Assembly (NCBI GenBank): GCA_000940995.1
Contig: CP005973.1
Coordinates: forward strand, 1,860,001 to 1,924,000
Direction: 5' to 3'
Source of the DNA: Photobacterium gaetbulicola Gung47
GTDB lineage: Bacteria; Pseudomonadota; Gammaproteobacteria; Enterobacterales; Vibrionaceae
Length of the DNA: 64,000 bases
Positions within the stretch are counted from its first letter, which is position 1; every line of letters starts with the position of its first letter. A program made the translations under genes and the position numbers. The notes below the pieces were generated by a model. It made no database searches. It was not told the DNA's origin and saw only the letters and a program-made list of their open reading frames with translations. Of this stretch, positions 46,704-54,806 are shown piece after piece.

Positions 46704-47315
46704 ATGGACTATTTATACTCCTTAATATTGTTTGCGGTGGTATCATCCGCAACGCCAGGCCCCAATAACATTTTAGTGATGACCTCAGGCCTTAACTTTG
46801 GCATCAAGAAGAGCCTGCCTGTCTTGTGCGGAATATGCGTCGGCTTTTCTTTCATGTTGCTGCTGGTCGGCTTGGGGTTCGGCCAAGTCTTCGAGCTTTT
46901 CCCGCGTTTACATGTCCTCATCAAAATATCTGGCGTGTTGTATTTGCTTTACTTGGCATGGCTGATTTCAAGCTCAAGCGGCGGCCTTGGGGCAAAACAA
47001 CAATCTGAACCGCTGACTTTTCTCAACGGCGCCTTGTTCCAGTGGGTTAATGCCAAAGCCTGGGTGGTTGCAACAGGGGCCATTGCAGCGTTCACCGTAT
47101 CGGGCGGTGAGTTCAGTACCCAGACGATAACTCTGGCGGGCACATTTTTGGTTATCTCGTTTCCTTGCGTCGGGATCTGGCTCTATTTCGGTTCATGGCT
47201 CAAACGGTATTTGAACAATGCCGCACACCGTAAGTGGTTCAATTTATCCATGTCCGGTTTATTGGTAGCCTCTGTACTGCCAGTGATTGGCGAACTGTTT
47301 GAGCAATTTAGCTAA
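46704..47315 (+). CDS. LysE/RhtB-family amino acid exporter
   Basis: 203 residues from ATG 46704 (GAGGA 5 bp upstream). Six predicted helices, with the family mark SSATPGPNNILVMTSGLNFG at the N-terminus. LysE/RhtB proteins export basic amino acids, homoserine or threonine. It probably forms a unit with the GST-like remnant that follows 23 bp later. No link with uronate use is apparent; it looks like an unrelated gene inside the alginate region. Confidence 0.88.
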   Translation: MDYLYSLILFAVVSSATPGPNNILVMTSGLNFGIKKSLPVLCGICVGFSFMLLLVGLGFGQVFELFPRLHVLIKISGVLYLLYLAWLISSSSGGLGAKQQSEPLTFLNGALFQWVNAKAWVVATGAIAAFTVSGGEFSTQTITLAGTFLVISFPCVGIWLYFGSWLKRYLNNAAHRKWFNLSMSGLLVASVLPVIGELFEQFS

Positions 47316-47338
47316 TACTCGCTAGCAAGGAGACATGT

Positions 47339-47669
47339 GTGTACCAACTGTATTACTACCCCAACAATGCCAGCCTCGCCCCGCACTTTCTATTACACCA
47401 TTCCCAACGTGGTTGCCGCACAAGACGATCGCATCGCCGATGCCTTGGCTGTCATCGATAACCAGTTGGCCAGCAGTACTTACCTGCTAGGTGATAACCT
47501 CTCGGCCTGCGACTTCTTCCTGTTCATGCTGGCCGAGTGGTCGCTGCCTATCAAAAAGTCCCCTTTGCACTTTCCCCACCTGGCAACTTATCTCAAACGG
47601 ATGTCTCAGCATCCCACCATCCAAGCAGTCAGTGAAATAGAAAACATCGATCTCTCTCCATTTCATTAG
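47339..47669 (+). pseudogene. Glutathione S-transferase remnant with internal deletion
   Basis: In the frame starting at GTG 47339 I read YQLYYYPNNASLAPHFLLHH, the beginning of a GST thioredoxin-like domain. After about 20 codons that frame is lost, and the frame two bases off continues as GST C-terminal domain: AQDDRIADALAVIDNQLA, YLLGDNLSACDFFLFMLAEWSLP, then YLKRMSQHPTIQAV, to 47669. A normal GST has about 200 residues; roughly 90 in the middle are missing, so a deletion with frameshift near 47395-47410 inactivated it. Confidence 0.8.
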
Positions 47670-47753
47670 CAACCAGGCAATGATCCGACGGATTAAATTC
47701 ACAGAGAGGATGTCTGAGACATCTTTGACGAGAATAGCGAAAAGAAGACAGGC

Positions 47754-47873
47754 AAAAAAATAGCGCTCCGTCCTAGAGCGCTGTTAGACAAGGCAAAGCT
47801 TAAGTTAGGAAGTAGATTGTTATAATAAGTCAGTCTCAGGGTAGCCACTTGAGGAACAGCTATCTTGATTAAT
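47754..47873 (-). ncRNA. Candidate small RNA, copy 1
   Basis: On the minus strand: -35-like TTGCAT, 16-bp spacer, perfect -10 TATAAT (47880-47885), predicted start near 47873, then about 120 nt. A 5' stem-loop (UAGCU/GGCUA), a long unpaired C/U-rich stretch with CUUCCU, and an intrinsic terminator (AGCGCTC-7 nt-GAGCGCT then A and seven T) are visible. No ORF fits. A KdgR-type site lies 41 bp upstream of the -10 box. Family not recognised. Confidence 0.65.
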
Positions 47874-47887
47874 GGCTGCATTATAAG
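47754..47887 (-). repeat. 134-bp direct repeat, copy 1
   Basis: Differs from 48014-48147 at three positions only (47858, 47866, 47871). The repeat includes a -10 box, the whole putative RNA and its terminator, but not the -35 box, so it has the exact extent of a transcription unit lacking its upstream control. Confidence 0.95.
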
Positions 47888-47926
47888 CGAAGAAAACCAA
47901 AATGCAAAACATTATACTTAAAATAG

Positions 47927-47941
47927 TAAAACACGGTTTCA
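47927..47941. promoter_or_regulatory. KdgR-type operator upstream of sRNA copy 1
   Basis: TAAAACACGGTTTCA, 11 of 12 arm positions of TGAAAC-N3-GTTTCA. It is the only such site I find in the alginate half of the window. The only transcription unit it can serve at short range is sRNA copy 1. Confidence 0.6.
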
Positions 47942-48013
47942 TAAGTGATGATTTGTAGAATTACAGAATAGAGAAAGCACGTGAGGAACAAAGCTCAGCA
48001 TTGCAATTTAGCT

Positions 48014-48133
48014 AAAAAAATAGCGCTCCGTCCTAGAGCGCTGTTAGACAAGGCAAAGCTTAAGTTAGGAAGTAGATTGTTATAATAAGTCAGTCTCAGG
48101 GTAGCCACTTGAGGAACGGCTATCTCGATTGAT
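48014..48133 (-). ncRNA. Candidate small RNA, copy 2
   Basis: On the minus strand: -35-like TTGTAT, 17-bp spacer, perfect -10 TATAAT (48140-48145), start near 48133. Body and terminator as in copy 1. The change in the 5' stem (UAGCC/GGCUA here, UAGCU/GGCUA in copy 1) keeps the pairing (C-G versus U-G), which supports a functional RNA fold. The -35 box lies inside a perfect TTGTA-N-TACAA palindrome. Confidence 0.7.
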
Positions 48134-48147
48134 GGCTGCATTATAAG
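48014..48147 (-). repeat. 134-bp direct repeat, copy 2
   Basis: Second unit, 260 bp from the first, 131 of 134 positions identical. Confidence 0.95.
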
Positions 48148-48157
48148 ATCACTCAAC

Positions 48158-48168
48158 TTGTAATACAA
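48158..48168. promoter_or_regulatory. TTGTA-N-TACAA operator over the -35 box of sRNA copy 2
   Basis: TTGTAATACAA, perfect palindrome, same type as before the alginate symporter genes. Its overlap with the -35 box implies repression. Confidence 0.7.
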
Positions 48169-48277
48169 TATATCAAGAGCAGCATGGCACTAAATCCGCA
48201 TTTCATTGGCTAAAACTTGACAATTCCGTGATCCAGATCTCGTTTAAACATCCATCACGAGCCCATTAATAATACAA

Positions 48278-48305
48278 AACCCTGGTGCATTTCTGCATCA
48301 GGGTC
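48278..48305 (-). terminator. Second hairpin behind PL17 operon
   Basis: On the minus strand ACCCTGATGCA-GAAA-TGCACCAGGGT followed by TTTGTATT. Backup terminator for the PL17 operon. Confidence 0.6.
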
Positions 48306-48313
48306 TTAAACGT

Positions 48314-48344
48314 AAAAAAGCCGGGCTAAAGAGCCCGGCTTTCC
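48314..48344 (-). terminator. Intrinsic terminator of PL17 operon
   Basis: AAAGCCGGGCT-CTTT-AGCCCGGCTTTTTT read on the minus strand, 14 bp after the stop codon. Confidence 0.9.
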
Positions 48345-48357
48345 TTATGGCATGTAA

Positions 48358-50508
48358 CTATAGCTGTGCGTAAGGGCCTTCCCAGCTGAAGGTCTCGCCT
48401 TCAAAGCTCACTTCATGCTTGCCGTCTTGCAGGCCACCAGTTTGGTTCGATACTGCATAAGTCAGTACATGACCTTCAACAAGGTGCAGACGAACAACAG
48501 AGGCCACATCATCCATACCCACCACTTCAACGCGCTCTACTTTACCGCGGGCATCAACTGATGCCTCTACCGCTTCGTTGAAGTAACCGTGCGTTTCCAG
48601 CACGTTAGCAAACAGGTGAGATTTCGCTTTCTGGCGCAGTACGAACATTGGCTCAGAACGTAGGTTGAAATCAGGATCGTTAGCACCAAGGCGACCAAAG
48701 ATCACTTCACCCTGGTTACCCGCAGAGCTCACCATGCTGTAGTAGCTGTTGTCATGCAACCAGCTTACCAGCGTGCTGCCTGATACTTCACCTTGCGCAA
48801 CCTGCCAGATGTGCTGGTAGCCATCGCTTTCGCCCATTGGCTTCAAGCTCGCGTTTGCCTGGTAGTCGAAATCAGTACGGATGATCTGGCCCCTGTGGTG
48901 TACAGGGAAGTCATACTCGTGCTCGTCTTCAGAGATCAAACGGTACAGGTCGATGATCAACGGGCTTTCGATACCGTCAACTTTCGCCAGTAGCACGCTA
49001 CGCTGCATATCAACACCGGCGTAGTATTCGCGTACGATGCCGCTCATGCCCTGGAAGTCTTCGTTGTCAGTCTTGAAGAAGTGCAATTCACCGTTACGAG
49101 ATTCAGCCATCGCGGTATTGAATTCGTTCTGGGTCTTGCGATCAACAACTACCGTGTTGTGGGCGATAGTTTGCTTACAGTAGCTCTTGTTCTCTGGAAT
49201 GTAGCGACCACCGAACTTAGGCTCAACATTAACCCAGCGACCAAAACCGTAGTCGTGCAGGGTTTCGTGACCTTTGTTGAATACGCTTAGGTGAAGGCCG
49301 TCGTAGTGACCGTGATCCAGTGCCGAATGGTACTGGTGATCAGAGCCGTGCTGACCGAACCATAGCAATGCCATAGTATCTTGGTCTTTGCTGTCACGGT
49401 GACGCAGGATAGTCAGGCCACCTTTGTCGCCGTTAGGGCCGTCAGTGACAAACAAGCTACCCCAGTTAAATGCAGGGATATTCTCTTCTTTTGCTACCGC
49501 GTCAGACAGTTTCTTACCAGAGATATGCACCCACACATCTTTCTGGTGAGCAGCCATCGCCAGTAGGTTGGCGTCTTCTTCGTAACGGCCGAAACACGCA
49601 CTTGTCGTGATCAGAACACCTTCATCATTGATGTCCATGGTCTTCGACGAGTCGTTCAAAGCCGGTAGCGTACCGTCAGGGAATGCCGTTGACATTACTG
49701 CATAGCTGGTCGTTTTAATCACACCGTCTTTGTGGGCGAAAATACCCACTTCTGGCTGGCGGCGCTCAATGGCTTCAGCAAACAACTGAATTGGGCGCAG
49801 TGAGAAGCGGTGGTAGTAAGGGCCTTCCATGTAGTAGCCGTCTGGCGAGAAAAGCTGAGAAAGCTGAGCCAGGAAGCCACCGCTTACGCTGTCGCCTTTC
49901 AAACCGTATAGCGCCTTATCCACGATGTCCTGGTTCTGGATAGCGTAACCACAGATCCCCACACCTGCTACAGCCCATAGGCCGTGGTTGTGGATGATAT
50001 CGAAGTCGTGGGCGTACGTGTCGACGAACATATCCGCCATAATCTGGAACAGATCGTTTTCGATCAGGCGGCGCTCGTCGTCAGACAGCGTGTGGTGGAT
50101 GCAGCTGTACGCACAAGACGCGTAAAGCATCCACATGTTCTCGTTCAGCGTCTGGTGGAAGATACGGCCGGGGTGATTACTGTCAAGGCTGACGTTCAGC
50201 TCCAACGTCGGGTAAACCTCGGCATAGGCCACCAGCAGGTTACGGATGTAATCACGGTACGCTTCGTTCTCGGTGATCAGGTACAAACGGCCGGCAATAT
50301 CCATATGGATGTAGTTTTGCTTGTGACGGTTGTGCTCATAGCCGCCCCCTTCGCCGTGGCCAGGTACTTCGATACCAACCGTTGCGATGTAGTCTTCCAG
50401 TTTTGCAATGTCACGGGCCAGTGCATTGCCCATCAGGGTATCTTTACCCAGATCTTCACGAAGGATAGCGGCTTCGTCGAAGCTCATCAGTAATGGTTGA
50501 TACGTCAT
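48358..50508 (-). CDS. PL17 oligoalginate lyase (second gene of pair)
   Basis: 716 residues, no signal peptide, so cytoplasmic. PL17 exolyases release unsaturated monouronates from alginate oligomers. Alpha-toroid domain about 1-330 with HNHGLWAV (Asn-His) and GYYMEGPYYHRF (catalytic Tyr region); C-terminal heparinase II/III-like beta-sheet domain with ALDHGHYDGLHL (His) and NKSYCKQTIAHNTVVVD (second Tyr). Its ATG shares one base with the stop of the upstream PL17 gene, so translation is coupled. Strong codon bias suggests high expression. Confidence 0.93.
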   Translation of the reverse strand: MTYQPLLMSFDEAAILREDLGKDTLMGNALARDIAKLEDYIATVGIEVPGHGEGGGYEHNRHKQNYIHMDIAGRLYLITENEAYRDYIRNLLVAYAEVYPTLELNVSLDSNHPGRIFHQTLNENMWMLYASCAYSCIHHTLSDDERRLIENDLFQIMADMFVDTYAHDFDIIHNHGLWAVAGVGICGYAIQNQDIVDKALYGLKGDSVSGGFLAQLSQLFSPDGYYMEGPYYHRFSLRPIQLFAEAIERRQPEVGIFAHKDGVIKTTSYAVMSTAFPDGTLPALNDSSKTMDINDEGVLITTSACFGRYEEDANLLAMAAHQKDVWVHISGKKLSDAVAKEENIPAFNWGSLFVTDGPNGDKGGLTILRHRDSKDQDTMALLWFGQHGSDHQYHSALDHGHYDGLHLSVFNKGHETLHDYGFGRWVNVEPKFGGRYIPENKSYCKQTIAHNTVVVDRKTQNEFNTAMAESRNGELHFFKTDNEDFQGMSGIVREYYAGVDMQRSVLLAKVDGIESPLIIDLYRLISEDEHEYDFPVHHRGQIIRTDFDYQANASLKPMGESDGYQHIWQVAQGEVSGSTLVSWLHDNSYYSMVSSAGNQGEVIFGRLGANDPDFNLRSEPMFVLRQKAKSHLFANVLETHGYFNEAVEASVDARGKVERVEVVGMDDVASVVRLHLVEGHVLTYAVSNQTGGLQDGKHEVSFEGETFSWEGPYAQL

Positions 50509-52649
50509 TATTTCGTCTCCTGCTCAACAGCAAGGAATCCTTTCCAGCTATAAGTCTTGTCGTTGATGATAATTCGATGTTCGGTCGTGTCGGTCACATT
50601 AGGCTGGTTGCTCACCATCACTGTGAAGCGGATGCCTTCCCCTTCAATGGCAACTACCGAGCCGGTCTCGCTGTGAGCCAGCACTTTAATCTGGTGAAGC
50701 TTGCCACGGGCATTGACCGAGGCTTCCACCGCTTCATTGAAGTAACCATGGGTCTCCAATGCCGAGGCGAACAGCAAGTCTTTGCCCGTGGTTCGTAAGA
50801 TAAAACTGTTTTCATAACGCAGGTTAAACTGCGGATCATTGGCACCGGTCTGGGTGAAGATCACTTCGTTGTCAGCGCTTGAGCTGGTGCCAAGCCAGGT
50901 GTAGTAACTGTTACCCTGCAGCCAGCTGATCAACGCATTGCTACCGGCTTCGCCACGGGCCAGGCTCCATAGGTGCTGGTATCCATAGTTATCACCCAGC
51001 GGATGGAGCTCGGTATTGGTCTTGTACTCGAAGTCGGTACGGATGATCTGGCCTTGGTACTGGTGCGAGTAGTCGTACTGGTGCGGTTTTTCGCTCGTTA
51101 GGCGGTACAGATCGATCAGCAGTGGACTTTCCAGCATATCGGATTTCAGCATCATCACCGTGCGCTGCATCCCCATTCCCGGATAATGCTCGTCGGCAAA
51201 GGCACTCATCGCCTGCAGCTCGGTACCTTCACCCATGAAGAAATGCGGCTTGCCGTGCACACTGTCTGCACGCTTGATATCGAACTGGTTCTGGCAACCC
51301 TCATCCACCGTCACACTGTTGTGGTTGATGGTCTGGCGGGCGTAGCTCTTATTCTCGTCCAGGTAGCGTCCGCCGAATTTCGGCTCAACATTCACCCAGC
51401 GGGCAAAACCGTATTCACGAAGTACTTCTTGGCCTCGGTTGTAGAAAGCGATCCCCAAGGTATCGAAATGGCCGTGGTCCATACCGTGCTGGCCATAGTT
51501 CATGGAAAGCTGGCAGATGTCTTTGTCTTTCGCCTGCATACGCAGGAAGCCCTGTGCGCCACACGTACCGTCTGGTCCTTCGTTCAGCTCCACGCTCGGC
51601 CAGAACGGCGGATCGATCGTCGCCTCGGCATCACACGCTTCGGAAAGGGCCTGGCCACACGGGTGCATCCAGACCTGATTTTGGATCTGGGCCATGCCCA
51701 GCAAGTTCTTATCAAAGCCGTAGCGCTTGAAGTACATGCTGACGGCAACCACGACTCCCATGTCTGTGATAGCCATGGTCTTTGACGCATCGTTCAACGC
51801 CGGGAACAGCCCGTTCGGGTAGGCAGTAGCCAAAAGGGCCTGGGTAGTCTGCTTAATCACCTGGTCTTTGTAGTTGTAGATGTCCAACTCAGGCATGTGG
51901 CGGTGCAGCACTTCGGCAAACACCGCCAAAGGGCGAATGGCAAAGCGGTGGTAATACGGGCCTTCCATGTAGTAACCAGAAGGGGCAAACAGCTTGGAGA
52001 TCTGAGCCAGGAAGCCACCAGTTTCGCCGTCACCATTGTGGCCGAACACCGATATCTCAAGATACCTACGCTCACCAATGGCGATACCGCAGATCCCGAC
52101 AGCCGCCACCGCCCAGATACCGTGGTTGTGAATACGGTCAAAATCATGGCCGTACTTCTCGGTAAACATTTCCAGCATCGGCTTGAATAGCCGCTCCACG
52201 ATGTGGCTGCGCTGCGCCTGAGAAAGCCACGCACTGATGCAAGAATAGCCTAAACTTGCATACATTAACCACATATGCTCGTTGAGAATTTGGTGGAACA
52301 AACGGCCCGGAGGATTGGTATTGCGCTGGATATGGAAATCAAAGGTGAGGTATTTGTCCGCATACATAGCCAATAGCTTGCCAGCATACTCAGCATAGCG
52401 CTCATCTTTAGTGATCAGGAACAAACGACCAGCAAGGTTGATGTATTGGTAGTTTTGCTTGTGCTTGTTGTGCTCATAGCCACCAGCTTCACCGTGACCA
52501 GGAACGTCCATGGGTAATGCCATATATTGCTCAAGCTCGGCCTGCAGCTTAGCAATCGTGTTGCCCATCAATGAAGGTCGGCCGATTTCTTTATGCAAAT
52601 CAGCAAGTTCTTCATTTGAAAGTAACACAGGCAGTGTTGTTGTGTTCAT
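50508..52649 (-). CDS. PL17 oligoalginate lyase (first gene of pair)
   Basis: 713 residues, cytoplasmic, same domain plan as its neighbour: IHNHGIWAV, GYYMEGPYYHRF, MDHGHFDTLGI and NKSYARQTINHNSVTVD. The pair arose by duplication but has diverged widely outside the active site (for example, the short QHGMDHGH stretch here against a longer QHGSDHQYHSALDHGH there), so they may prefer different oligomers (mannuronate- or guluronate-rich ends). AGAGG precedes the ATG. A TTGTATTATTT element lies 48 bp upstream. Confidence 0.93.
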   Translation of the reverse strand: MNTTTLPVLLSNEELADLHKEIGRPSLMGNTIAKLQAELEQYMALPMDVPGHGEAGGYEHNKHKQNYQYINLAGRLFLITKDERYAEYAGKLLAMYADKYLTFDFHIQRNTNPPGRLFHQILNEHMWLMYASLGYSCISAWLSQAQRSHIVERLFKPMLEMFTEKYGHDFDRIHNHGIWAVAAVGICGIAIGERRYLEISVFGHNGDGETGGFLAQISKLFAPSGYYMEGPYYHRFAIRPLAVFAEVLHRHMPELDIYNYKDQVIKQTTQALLATAYPNGLFPALNDASKTMAITDMGVVVAVSMYFKRYGFDKNLLGMAQIQNQVWMHPCGQALSEACDAEATIDPPFWPSVELNEGPDGTCGAQGFLRMQAKDKDICQLSMNYGQHGMDHGHFDTLGIAFYNRGQEVLREYGFARWVNVEPKFGGRYLDENKSYARQTINHNSVTVDEGCQNQFDIKRADSVHGKPHFFMGEGTELQAMSAFADEHYPGMGMQRTVMMLKSDMLESPLLIDLYRLTSEKPHQYDYSHQYQGQIIRTDFEYKTNTELHPLGDNYGYQHLWSLARGEAGSNALISWLQGNSYYTWLGTSSSADNEVIFTQTGANDPQFNLRYENSFILRTTGKDLLFASALETHGYFNEAVEASVNARGKLHQIKVLAHSETGSVVAIEGEGIRFTVMVSNQPNVTDTTEHRIIINDKTYSWKGFLAVEQETK

Positions 52650-52696
52650 ATTAACCTCTAGGTTAGAGCGTATACCACACCTTTTTGATGAGCATA

Positions 52697-52707
52697 AAAT
52701 AATACAA
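52697..52707. promoter_or_regulatory. TTGTA-N-TACAA-like element before PL17 operon
   Basis: Minus strand TTGTATTATTT: perfect left arm, degenerate right arm; identical to the element before the second kdgF (54767-54777). Confidence 0.45.
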
Positions 52708-52770
52708 ATGGTTTTTTATTTCATGACCACATTGAAAAAACCCGACGGCCATCACATTTCAAAATGCGAA

Positions 52771-52784
52771 TTGATCCATATCAA
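52771..52784. promoter_or_regulatory. FNR-type box between PL17 operon and symporter
   Basis: TTGATCCATATCAA, exact match to TTGAT-N4-ATCAA, about midway between the two divergent starts. Confidence 0.55.
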
Positions 52785-52891
52785 ACAACAAGATTAAGAT
52801 ACTGATACAAAAGAATAAAAATTAAAAGCAAAACAAAAATAACTTTGCAGCACGGAAAATAAACTTGATTAAGGTCACGAAAACACCCATC

Positions 52892-52902
52892 TTGTATTAC
52901 AA
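52892..52902. promoter_or_regulatory. TTGTA-N-TACAA operator before symporter operon
   Basis: TTGTATTACAA, perfect palindrome, 57 bp before the symporter ATG. A CRP-like site (CTTGA-N6-TCACG, 52864-52879) lies just upstream. Confidence 0.7.
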
Positions 52903-52958
52903 TATAACTTTTCAGTTATTACACTAGCGCCAATTCGATAAACTTAAGGCTGAAAAAG

Positions 52959-54725
52959 ATGACCATTGATACTTTCGTAGTTCTGGCCTATTTCCTATTT
53001 CTCATTGCTATCGGGTGGATGTTCCGGAAATTCACCACCTCTACCAGTGATTACTTCAGGGGAGGAGGTAAGATGTTGTGGTGGATGGTAGGTGCTACCG
53101 CCTTCATGACGCAATTTTCAGCATGGACGTTTACTGGTGCAGCAGGGAAAGCATTTACAGATGGTTTCGCCGTCGTTATTTTGTTCTTGGCAAATGCGTT
53201 CGGTTATTTCCTCAACTATCTGTATTTCGCACCAAAATTCCGCCAGCTACGTGTGGTAACAGCAATTGATGCCATCCGTATGCGTTTTGGTAAAACCACA
53301 GAGCAGTTCTTCACCTGGGGTAGCATGCCAGATAGCCTTATCTCGGCGGGTGTTTGGTTGAACGGTCTTGCAATCTTCGTTGCTGCTGTATTCAACATCC
53401 CGATGGAAGCGACCATTATCTTCACCGGTATCGTCCTGATGCTGATGGCGGTAACGGGTGGCTCATGGGCTGTTATCGCCTCTGACTTCATGCAGATGCT
53501 GGTCATCATGGCGGTAACGATCACCTGTGCGATTGCTGCTTACTTTCACGGTGGTGGTGTTGGTAACATCGTTGACAACTTCCAGGGCAACTTCCTGGTA
53601 GGTAACAACCTGAACTACATCAGTATCTTCATTCTTTGGGTTGTGTTCATCTTCATCAAGCAGTTCGGTGTCATGAACAACAGCATCAACGCTTACCGCT
53701 ACCTTGCAGCAAAAGACAGTGAGAACGCGCGTAAAGCAGCGGGGCTTGCGTGTATCCTAATGGTTATTGGTCCAGTTATCTGGTTCCTACCACCATGGTA
53801 CGTAAGCGCCTTCATGCCAGATTTCGCAGCTCAGTACGCATCAATGGGTGACAAAGCGGGTGACGCAGCCTACCTAGCATTCGTGCAGAACATCATGCCT
53901 GCCGGTATGGTGGGTCTACTGATGTCAGCAATGTTTGCCGCCACCATGTCTTCCATGGACTCAGGTCTGAACCGTAACGCTGGTATCTTCGTGTGTAACT
54001 TCTACCAGCCAATCTTCCGACCTCATGCAAACCAGAAAGAGCTGATTATTGTCAGTAAGCTGACCACTATCATGATGGGCTTCATCATCATCTCGATTGG
54101 TCTGTTTATTAACTCTCTACGTCACCTGAGCCTGTTCGATATCGTACTGAACATCGGTGCCCTGATTGGCTTCCCGATGCTGATCCCAGTCCTTCTGGGT
54201 ATGTGGATCCGCAAGACGCCTGACTGGGCGGGTTGGTCAACGCTAATCGTCGGTGGTGTTGTATCTTTCATCTTCGGTATTGCACTGAAAGCCCACCACA
54301 TCGAAGGCCTATTTGGCCTTGAGCAACCGCTAACAGGGCGTGAGTGGAGTGATCTGGTGGTTGGCCTGAGCCTGGCAGCACACGTTGTGTTCACCGGTGG
54401 CTGGTTCATCATGACCACATTCTTCTACAAAGGCCTAACGGTCGAGCGTGAGAAAGAAGTAGAGAAACTATTTGAAAACTGGAATACCCCACTGGTTTCT
54501 GGTGGTGACGAGCAGCAATCGCTAGATACAGCGCAGCGTTCAATGCTGGGTAACCTAATCAGCGTAGCAGGCTTTGGTATTCTGGCTATGGCCCTGATTC
54601 CTAATGACCCTTCAGGCCGTGGACTGTTTATTTTGTGTGGCTCTATCGTGCTAACGGTCGGTATTTTGCTGGTGAGTGCTTCAAGAAAAAAGCCTGAAGC
54701 CACAGCCGAGACGAGCACGGCTTAA
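52959..54725 (+). CDS. SLC5-family Na+ symporter, ToaA/ToaB-like, alginate regulon
   Basis: 588 residues. TSDYFRGGGKMLWWMVGATAF, FMTQFSAWTFTGAAGKAF and ATMSSMDSGLNRNAGIF show the same SLC5 subtype as the two other symporters here; it is closest in sequence to 41607-43388. First gene of symporter-kdgF-kdgK-eda, a complete route from imported unsaturated uronate to KDPG cleavage except for the reductase. Highly biased codons. Confidence 0.9.
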   Translation: MTIDTFVVLAYFLFLIAIGWMFRKFTTSTSDYFRGGGKMLWWMVGATAFMTQFSAWTFTGAAGKAFTDGFAVVILFLANAFGYFLNYLYFAPKFRQLRVVTAIDAIRMRFGKTTEQFFTWGSMPDSLISAGVWLNGLAIFVAAVFNIPMEATIIFTGIVLMLMAVTGGSWAVIASDFMQMLVIMAVTITCAIAAYFHGGGVGNIVDNFQGNFLVGNNLNYISIFILWVVFIFIKQFGVMNNSINAYRYLAAKDSENARKAAGLACILMVIGPVIWFLPPWYVSAFMPDFAAQYASMGDKAGDAAYLAFVQNIMPAGMVGLLMSAMFAATMSSMDSGLNRNAGIFVCNFYQPIFRPHANQKELIIVSKLTTIMMGFIIISIGLFINSLRHLSLFDIVLNIGALIGFPMLIPVLLGMWIRKTPDWAGWSTLIVGGVVSFIFGIALKAHHIEGLFGLEQPLTGREWSDLVVGLSLAAHVVFTGGWFIMTTFFYKGLTVEREKEVEKLFENWNTPLVSGGDEQQSLDTAQRSMLGNLISVAGFGILAMALIPNDPSGRGLFILCGSIVLTVGILLVSASRKKPEATAETSTA

Positions 54726-54766
54726 CCAATAACAACAAAGTCTGAACCTTTGTCCCCTACTTTAAA

Positions 54767-54777
54767 TTGTATTATTT
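54767..54777. promoter_or_regulatory. TTGTA-N-TACAA-like element before kdgF (second copy)
   Basis: TTGTATTATTT in the 81-bp gap between symporter and kdgF; may give an internal promoter its own control. Confidence 0.4.
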
Positions 54778-54806
54778 CAACACATTATTTTTGGGAGAAT
54801 CACACA

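Noticed and set aside
47699..47881. A 60-residue minus-strand frame over the first repeat
   Set aside because: It lies over the RNA and terminator, has no ribosome-binding site, and the second repeat does not keep an equivalent frame.
47754..48147. The two 134-bp repeats as integron attC/VCR elements
   Set aside because: GTTAGAC resembles an attC core word and the length is right, but there is no matching inverse core at the other end, no gene cassette between the units, and promoter plus terminator features fit an RNA gene better.
48267..48277. TTGTATTATTA on the minus strand as another alginate operator
   Set aside because: It lies behind the PL17 operon inside the T-rich tail of a terminator hairpin; AT-rich coincidence is more likely.
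49984..50493. A 169-residue plus-strand frame
   Set aside because: Antisense to the strongly conserved PL17 gene; arises from its codon bias.
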